11,797 nucleotides of DNA from Clostridia bacterium (GTDB lineage: Bacteria; Bacillota; Clostridia; Lachnospirales; WQUN01), in the NCBI GenBank assembly GCA_025997155.1, contig BNUF01000070.1, forward strand, positions 1-11,797, written 5' to 3'. Position numbers and translations under genes: made by a program. Below the pieces are notes generated by a model. It was not told the DNA's origin, searched no databases, and saw only the letters and a program-made list of their open reading frames with translations. Position 1 is the first letter of the stretch. Each line of letters begins with the position of its first letter. This document shows positions 6,416 to 11,797 of the stretch, piece by piece.

Positions 6416-7972
6416 ATGGCTAATAAAGTTAAGTTAGACCTTGTCAACGTGGAAAACCGCGAAGACAGACTCGGTTCAATCATCAGCTGGGACGGGAGCG
6501 CGTCCCGGCTGGCTGAACTTTCAAAGTACGAGGCGCGGGCGCAGAAGAAAAACCGCGCCTGCGGCGGCTGCGGCGAAAACGCAGGCGGGTATTGCCGTAT
6601 TCAGGAATTCGATATGCCTTTCAATCAGCAGACAATGTGTTCGCACTCAATCGTCGCCTGTCAGATTGGAAATATTACCGACTGTATACTTATCGAACAT
6701 TCCCCGATAGGCTGCTCGGCGATTCACCCGCGTTTCAATATGGGTTATAAAATCGGGCTGGCAAGGCGCGGCAAGCCGATTGAAAGCATACGCATATTCA
6801 GCACGAACCTGCTTGAGGAGGATATGCTTTTCGGAGCGGCCGAAAAACTGCGCAGGACAATCCGCGACGCTTACGAACGGTTCGCGCCTAAAGCTATATT
6901 TTTGTCAATGTCTTGCTCGACAGCCGTTATCGGCGAGGATATCGAGGGCGTCGGGGAAGAGCTGGAGGAAGAACTGGGAATCCCCATCGTGCCTATGCAT
7001 TGTGAGGGTTTTCGGAGCAAACACTGGAGCACGGGTTTTGATATATCTCAGCACGCCGTCGTGCGGCAAATCGTGAACAAGAATCCTGAAAACAAGCAAA
7101 AAGACCTTATAAATATCGTCGCGCTGTGGGGTACGGACTACTTTACGGAAATGCTTAAACCTCTTAACCTGCGCGTCAATTATATGATTGATATGGCGAG
7201 TTTCGACGAGCTGCGCCAGGCGTCGGAGGCGGCGGCTACCGCTACTTTCTGCCACACTCTGGGTTCATATATGGCGACCGCCCTCGAGGAAGAATACGGC
7301 GTGCCGCAAATAAACGCGCCGCAGCCCTACGGAATCGCCGCCACCGACGAATGGTTACGCGCCGTGGCGAAAGTCGTCGGCAAAGAGGGCGAAATTGACG
7401 CGTATATACAGAGCGAACACGAGCGTATCGCCCCGAAGCTTGCGGAACTCCGCGAAAAGTTACAGGGAATCAAGGGTTTTGTGGCAACGGGGTCGTCCTT
7501 TGCCCACGCGATGGCGGAGGTAATCCGCGAACTCGGCGTACAGATAGACGGCTCGATAGTGTTCCACCACGACCCTGTGTATGACAGCGGTTACGAAAAT
7601 CAGGACACCCTCAAACACCTTGTGGAGCATTACGGCGACATTCCGAATTTTACCGTAAGCAAAACCCAGCAGTTCCAGTTCAGCGGGCTGTTAAAACGGG
7701 TCAACCCCGATTTCATAATCATACGCCACAACGGGCTTGCGCCTGTCGCCGCGAAACTCGGTATCCCGTCTTTCGCGATGGGAGACGAGCATTTTCCGCT
7801 GGGCTACGACGGGATTATCCGAACGGGCGAGGCGTTGTTCGAGATTCTGGCGCGTAAAAAATTCGGGCAGGTGCTCAAACGCCACGTGAAACTGCCCTAC
7901 ACGGACTGGTGGCTTGCTCAGGAGGACCAGTTCATCTTAGCGAAACACCCCGAAATTTTGGACGAAGATTAG
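6416..7972 (+). CDS. Nitrogenase-like component 1, alpha (NifD-like) subunit
   Basis: The 518-residue protein belongs to the nitrogenase component 1 / protochlorophyllide reductase superfamily. P-cluster positions of NifD are kept: Cys75 and Cys100 (EHSPIGC) match NifD Cys62 and Cys88, and Cys167 (SMSCSTAVIGEDIE) matches Cys154. CEGFR (196-200) matches the same motif at NifD 183-187. Cys279, in FCHTLGSYMATALEEEYGVP, aligns with the FeMo-cofactor ligand Cys275. Counterparts of Arg96, Gln191 and His195 are Asn108, Trp204 and Phe208. The His442 region reads AMGDEHF, with Gly at the aligned place and His459 three residues on. A true N2-fixing NifD is therefore unlikely. An extra cysteine group (Cys49, 52, 60) precedes the core. 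GAGGAG (6403-6408) overlaps the receptor gene's stop. The alignments are by eye. The reaction and substrate are unknown; it may resemble methylthio-alkane reductase or other non-N2 nitrogenase-like enzymes. Confidence 0.88.
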   Translation: MANKVKLDLVNVENREDRLGSIISWDGSASRLAELSKYEARAQKKNRACGGCGENAGGYCRIQEFDMPFNQQTMCSHSIVACQIGNITDCILIEHSPIGCSAIHPRFNMGYKIGLARRGKPIESIRIFSTNLLEEDMLFGAAEKLRRTIRDAYERFAPKAIFLSMSCSTAVIGEDIEGVGEELEEELGIPIVPMHCEGFRSKHWSTGFDISQHAVVRQIVNKNPENKQKDLINIVALWGTDYFTEMLKPLNLRVNYMIDMASFDELRQASEAAATATFCHTLGSYMATALEEEYGVPQINAPQPYGIAATDEWLRAVAKVVGKEGEIDAYIQSEHERIAPKLAELREKLQGIKGFVATGSSFAHAMAEVIRELGVQIDGSIVFHHDPVYDSGYENQDTLKHLVEHYGDIPNFTVSKTQQFQFSGLLKRVNPDFIIIRHNGLAPVAAKLGIPSFAMGDEHFPLGYDGIIRTGEALFEILARKKFGQVLKRHVKLPYTDWWLAQEDQFILAKHPEILDED

Positions 7973-7998
7973 AAATAAAGCTTTGGAGGACTATATAA

Positions 7999-9324
7999 AT
8001 GTCAAACTCAATACTGCACCCCCACTATGGCTGCGCAATCGGAGCGGCGTACACCGTCGCGGCAATACCGAAAGCCGTGCCGATAGCGAACAGCGGGCCC
8101 GGCTGCGTGGACAACCAATACTGTATGCTCGCGTCGGGGAACGGGTTTCAGGGCGCGGGGTTCGCGGGCGGCGGAGCTATGCCCTCCGCCAACCTCGGCG
8201 AAAAGGAAATAGTTTTCGGCGGGATACCGCGCCTTGACTTGCTCGTTAAATCGACGCTCAAGATAATCGACGGGGATTTGTTCGTAATCCTCTCGGGCTG
8301 TTCGAGCGAACTTATCGGCGACGACATTGTAGCTCTCGCCAAGGAATATCAGGAAAAAGGAAAACCTGTCGTGGCGGTTGAGGCGGCGGGATTTAAGGGC
8401 AACAACCTTGTCGGGCACGAACTTGCGCTTGAAGCCATAATCGACCAGTATGTCGGCGATTATGACGGCGAAAGAACGCGGGGGCTTATCAACGTGTTTT
8501 CGGAAGTGCCGTATTTCAACACGAACTGGCGCGGGGATTTAATCGAGCTAAAGAGGGTTCTCGAGGGCGCGGGGTTTGAGGTGAACATACTTTTCGGACC
8601 GCAAAGTGCTGGCGTGTCGGAATGGAAAACTATCCCGAAGGCGCAGTTTAACCTTCTCGTTTCGCCGTGGGTCGGGCTTTCCACAGTCGAGTATCTTAAA
8701 GAAAAATACGGGCAGGATTATCTGCATATCCCGATACTCCCAATCGGCGAGGAGGCGACGAGCGGGTTTTTGCGCCAAGTCGTCGAATTTGCGGGAATCG
8801 ACAAGGAAAAATCCGAAAAGTTTATCGCCAAAGAGGCGGATGAGTATTACTACTTTTTGGAGCATTTTTCAGAGTTCTTTTCGGAATACTGGTACGGCTT
8901 GCCGTCACGTTTCGCGACAGTCGGCGACAGCGCGTACAACATCGCCGTCACGAAATTTTTAGCCGGCCAAATCGGGCTTATCCCAATTAAGCAAATTATC
9001 ACGGATAACCCGCCGCAAAAGTACCGAGCGGGAATCGCGAAACTTTACGAAAACTTGTCAGAGGGGATTTCCGCCGAGGCGTTGTTTATCGAGGACGGTT
9101 ACGAAGTCGAAAAAGAAGTCGAGAACGCGCCTTTTTGCGGGAGCGTGCCGCTTATTATAGGGTCGTCGTGGGAGAAGGACGCCGCCGTTAAACTGGGCGG
9201 GCTGCTTATCGAAACGACGACCCCCGTAACGGAAGAATTGGTTATAAACAGAAGTTATATCGGATACAAGGGAGCGTTAAGCCTTCTCGAGAAAATCTAT
9301 ACTTTGACGGTAGGCGGAAAATAG
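7999..9324 (+). CDS. Nitrogenase-like component 1, beta (NifK-like) subunit
   Basis: This 441-residue partner of the preceding protein should form an alpha2-beta2 enzyme with it. Cys12 (HPHYGC), Cys36 (NSGPGC) and Cys101 (ILSGCSSELIGDDI) match the spacing of the three P-cluster cysteines of NifK (70, 95, 153). A further Cys42 follows. SGCSSELIGDDI corresponds to the conserved C-x-x-x-[LVM]-IGDD element. The protein is shorter than NifK (about 520) because it begins only 11 residues before the first cluster cysteine and lacks the long NifK N-terminal arm. GGAGGA (7985-7990) lies 8 bases before the ATG, and 26 bases separate it from the alpha gene. It is the last gene of the operon, with a terminator right after the stop. 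NifE/NifN-like scaffold or other nitrogenase-like roles cannot be excluded by sequence alone. Confidence 0.87.
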   Translation: MSNSILHPHYGCAIGAAYTVAAIPKAVPIANSGPGCVDNQYCMLASGNGFQGAGFAGGGAMPSANLGEKEIVFGGIPRLDLLVKSTLKIIDGDLFVILSGCSSELIGDDIVALAKEYQEKGKPVVAVEAAGFKGNNLVGHELALEAIIDQYVGDYDGERTRGLINVFSEVPYFNTNWRGDLIELKRVLEGAGFEVNILFGPQSAGVSEWKTIPKAQFNLLVSPWVGLSTVEYLKEKYGQDYLHIPILPIGEEATSGFLRQVVEFAGIDKEKSEKFIAKEADEYYYFLEHFSEFFSEYWYGLPSRFATVGDSAYNIAVTKFLAGQIGLIPIKQIITDNPPQKYRAGIAKLYENLSEGISAEALFIEDGYEVEKEVENAPFCGSVPLIIGSSWEKDAAVKLGGLLIETTTPVTEELVINRSYIGYKGALSLLEKIYTLTVGGK

Positions 9325-9325
9325 G

Positions 9326-9376
9326 AATTAAAAAATCTCTCGTGAATGAAAAATATTCACAAGAGATTTTTTAATT
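9326..9376 (+). terminator. Strong terminator ending the importer/nitrogenase-like operon
   Basis: A perfect 15-bp stem (9326-9340 with 9362-9376) is followed inward by one C-A mismatch and six more pairs (9342-9347 with 9355-9360). The A-rich left and T-rich right arms give a U tract on either strand, so it can work in both directions. It begins two bases after the beta-subunit stop and insulates the operon from rpoB. Confidence 0.9.
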
Positions 9377-9387
9377 GCAAAAAACTA

Positions 9388-9415
9388 TTGACATAAATAT
9401 CCTATGTGCTATAAT
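9388..9415 (+). promoter_or_regulatory. Sigma-A promoter of rpoB
   Basis: TTGACA (9388-9393) and a perfect TATAAT (9410-9415) are separated by 16 bases, with TG at 9407-9408 making an extended -10. The predicted start is near 9422, leaving a 5' leader of about 78 bases. I see no convincing regulatory fold in that leader. AAGGAG (9483-9488) serves rpoB, with an 11-base spacing that is slightly long. Confidence 0.9.
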
Positions 9416-9499
9416 AGTAAAATGCACTTTAATGGGTAAAATGGGATACCTCTCATATTATGTAAATATGTATAAATTTTCTAAGGAGCGATTAGTTCT

Positions 9500-11797
9500 A
9501 TGGAAGACGAAAAAACTACAAAACCCGCACAGACTCTTGAGGCTAAAAGGGTTAAACTGGGGCGGAACTCACGCGTAAGCTATTCGCGTATCGATGAGGC
9601 GTTAGAGATGCCGAACCTTATCGAGATTCAAAAGGAAAGCTACCAGTGGTTTCTTGACGAGGGTCTTTACGAGGTGTTCGAGGATATTTCGCCGATAACC
9701 GATTACAGCGGCAACTTAATCCTCGAGTTTGTGGGTTACACGCTTGACAACGAACCGAAATACTCCATAGAACAATGCAAGGAACGCGACGCTACATATG
9801 CCGCGCCGCTCCGCGTGAAAGCCCGCCTGCGCCACAAAGAGAACGACGAAATCAAGGAGCAGGGCATTTTTATGGGCGATTTCCCGCTTATGACCGACAC
9901 GGGTACGTTCATCATAAACGGAGCGGAACGCGTAATCGTAAGTCAGCTCGTGCGTTCGCCCGGTATCTATTACGGGCTTGACTACGACAAATTCGGCAAA
10001 AAGATAATCACCTCGACGGTAATGCCTGGGCGAGGCGCGTGGCTTGAATACGAAACGGACTCAAACGATATTTTCAGCGTCCGCGTGGACAGAACCCGCA
10101 AAATCCCCGTGACCGTGCTCTTGCGTTCTTTCGGGCTCGGCACGGACGAGGAAATAATGGATATGTTCGGCGACGACCCGAAACTTTTGGCGACTCTCGA
10201 AAAAGACATAAGCAACAACCGCGAGGAAGGGCTTGTGGAACTGTACAAGCGTATCCGCCCGGGCGAGCCGCCTACCCCAGAAAACGCGGAATCTCTGTTA
10301 AACAGTATGTTCTTTGACCACAAACGCTATGACTTGGCGAAAGTCGGGCGTTACAAGTTTAACAAAAAATTACATCTAAGGAACAGAATAAGGGGCGCGG
10401 CTCTATCGCAGGACGTTATCTCGCCCGACGGCGAGTGTATCGCCGTGGCGGGGACGGTCGTTACCGACGCGGTTGCGAACGAAATCCAGGATTCGGGCGT
10501 TATCGCCTGCTATGTAAACGGCAAGGACGCGTCAAACGACGATATTGAGATTAAAGTTCTCACCAATCGAATGGTAAATATTGACAATTATCTAAAAATC
10601 TATGGCTTATCCGCTAAGTCACTTAAAATAAAAGAGCCTGTATACTACCCCGAACTTATTAAAATTTTTGAGGAATATAACGAGAACGCGTCGGGCAACG
10701 TTAAAGAACTTGCCGAAATCATCAAAAAACGCGCCTCGAAGTTAGTGCCGAAATGCATCGTCTATGAAGATATTTTCGCCTCCATAAACTATGTTATGCA
10801 CCTTGAGTACGGCTACGGCAACAAGGACGACATCGACCACCTCGGAAACAGAAGAATCCGCGCCGTGGGCGAACTTTTGCAGAACCAGTTCCGCGTGGGT
10901 TTGACGCGGCTTGAACGTGTCGTTCGCGAGCGTATGAACATACAGGATTTGGAAATCGTTACTCCGCAAACTCTTATAAATATCCGCCCCGTGACAGCCG
11001 CTATAAAGGAATTTTTTGGGAGCAGCCAGTTGTCGCAGTTTATGGACCAGACAAACCCCCTAGGCGAGCTTAACCACAAACGCCGTCTTTCGGCGCTTGG
11101 GCCGGGCGGACTTTCCCGCGACCGCGCGGGTTTTGAGGTACGCGACGTTCACAGTTCTCATTACAGCCGTATGTGCCTTATCGAGACTCCCGAGGGTCCT
11201 AACATCGGGCTTATTAACTCGCTTGCGACATACGCCCGTATCAACGAGTACGGTTTTATAGAAGCTCCATACCGCGTGGTTGACAAAACAGGCGAAAAAC
11301 CCGTCGTAACAAACGAGTTCGTGTATATCACGGCGGACGAGGAAGAAAACCACATTTGCGCTCAGGCGAACGAACCTCTTGACGCGGCGGGGCATTTCCT
11401 CAACAAAAACGTGCTGGGACGCAAACGGGAGGAAATTTTTAAGGTCGACCCGTCCCGCATCGACTTAATGGACGTGTCGCCGAAACAGATAGTTTCCGTG
11501 GCGACCGCGCTTATCCCCTTTTTAGGCAACGACGACGTTACACGCGCCCTTATGGGGTCTAATATGCAGCGTCAGGCAGTGCCGCTTTTGACGACGCAAT
11601 CCCCCGTAATCGGGACGGGTATGGAATACAAGACCGCCAACGATTCGGGCGTCGTCGCAATCGCTAAGGAGGCGGGCGTCGTTGCGCGTGTTTCCGCGTC
11701 GGAAGTCCAGATACGCGAAGAATCGGGCAAACTCAACAAATACAACCTAACGAAATTTTTACGGAGCAACCAAGGCACTTGCATAAATCAACGCCCG
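9500..11797 (+). CDS. rpoB: DNA-directed RNA polymerase beta subunit (3' end outside window)
   Basis: RpoB forms, with RpoC, the catalytic cleft of RNA polymerase. The ATG at 9500 opens a frame that stays open for 766 codons to the right edge. It starts [20 protein letters not shown] and enters the canonical protrusion domain ([25 protein letters not shown]). The rifampicin-pocket segment ([17 protein letters not shown], 507-523) falls on the same residue numbers as in E. coli. Gln513, Asp516, His526, Arg529 and Ser531 are all the drug-sensitive type. [24 protein letters not shown] follows. The polymerase active-site residues further on lie outside the window. The gene has its own promoter and is not preceded by rplJ-rplL, its usual upstream neighbours. 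The upstream gene is the nitrogenase-like beta subunit. Confidence 0.98.
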   Translation, partial: MEDEKTTKPAQTLEAKRVKLGRNSRVSYSRIDEALEMPNLIEIQKESYQWFLDEGLYEVFEDISPITDYSGNLILEFVGYTLDNEPKYSIEQCKERDATYAAPLRVKARLRHKENDEIKEQGIFMGDFPLMTDTGTFIINGAERVIVSQLVRSPGIYYGLDYDKFGKKIITSTVMPGRGAWLEYETDSNDIFSVRVDRTRKIPVTVLLRSFGLGTDEEIMDMFGDDPKLLATLEKDISNNREEGLVELYKRIRPGEPPTPENAESLLNSMFFDHKRYDLAKVGRYKFNKKLHLRNRIRGAALSQDVISPDGECIAVAGTVVTDAVANEIQDSGVIACYVNGKDASNDDIEIKVLTNRMVNIDNYLKIYGLSAKSLKIKEPVYYPELIKIFEEYNENASGNVKELAEIIKKRASKLVPKCIVYEDIFASINYVMHLEYGYGNKDDIDHLGNRRIRAVGELLQNQFRVGLTRLERVVRERMNIQDLEIVTPQTLINIRPVTAAIKEFFGSSQLSQFMDQTNPLGELNHKRRLSALGPGGLSRDRAGFEVRDVHSSHYSRMCLIETPEGPNIGLINSLATYARINEYGFIEAPYRVVDKTGEKPVVTNEFVYITADEEENHICAQANEPLDAAGHFLNKNVLGRKREEIFKVDPSRIDLMDVSPKQIVSVATALIPFLGNDDVTRALMGSNMQRQAVPLLTTQSPVIGTGMEYKTANDSGVVAIAKEAGVVARVSASEVQIREESGKLNKYNLTKFLRSNQGTCINQRP

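Noticed and set aside
6416..9324. Annotation as a true Mo-nitrogenase nifDK
   Set aside because: Counterparts of residues needed for N2 reduction are replaced, the beta subunit is short, and nifH and assembly genes are not present in the operon.
9375..9578. Plus-strand ORF across the rpoB promoter and start
   Set aside because: It contains the promoter and the rpoB start in another frame, has no ribosome binding site and shows no recognisable protein character.

Overview
The window reads as a chromosomal segment of an anaerobic, low- to mid-GC Gram-positive bacterium, most likely a member of the Clostridia (Firmicutes). This rests on the style of MutS and RpoB, a DacF-type secreted D,D-carboxypeptidase, a lipoprotein-type solute receptor, strong AAGGAG/GGAGG ribosome binding sites and canonical sigma-A promoters. 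The lineage call is inference from sequence style, not from a database search.

Layout. (1) Bases 1-1532: the 3' two thirds of mutS, cut by the left edge. (2) Bases 1498-2679, minus strand: a penicillin-binding D-Ala-D-Ala carboxypeptidase whose 3' end overlaps mutS tail to tail by 35 bases. (3) Bases 2680-2988: a 309-base divergent control region with a strong plus-strand promoter, a short leader ORF with a good Shine-Dalgarno, a long hairpin and an intrinsic terminator just before the next gene. Together these look like a transcription attenuator. (4) Bases 2989-9324: a six-gene operon encoding a complete NitT/TauT-type ABC importer (ATPase, two different permeases, lipoprotein receptor) followed directly by two nitrogenase-like subunits resembling NifD and NifK. 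It ends in a very strong terminator two bases after the last stop. (5) Bases 9377-11797: a textbook promoter and the first 766 codons of rpoB, cut by the right edge.

How the genes work together. The mutS, carboxypeptidase and rpoB genes are housekeeping. The operon between them is the unusual part. The NifD-like protein keeps the three P-cluster cysteine positions and the active-site cofactor cysteine, but lacks the residues known to matter for N2 reduction (counterparts of NifD Arg96, Gln191, His195 and probably His442). The NifK-like protein keeps three P-cluster cysteine positions. No NifH-like reductase and no cofactor-assembly gene is encoded here. The most economical reading is a nitrogenase-like reductase that acts on, or is made in response to, a small organic compound taken up by the importer, with an electron donor encoded elsewhere. 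Methylthio-alkane reductase is the known precedent for a nitrogenase-like enzyme with a non-N2 substrate. The actual substrate cannot be read from the sequence.
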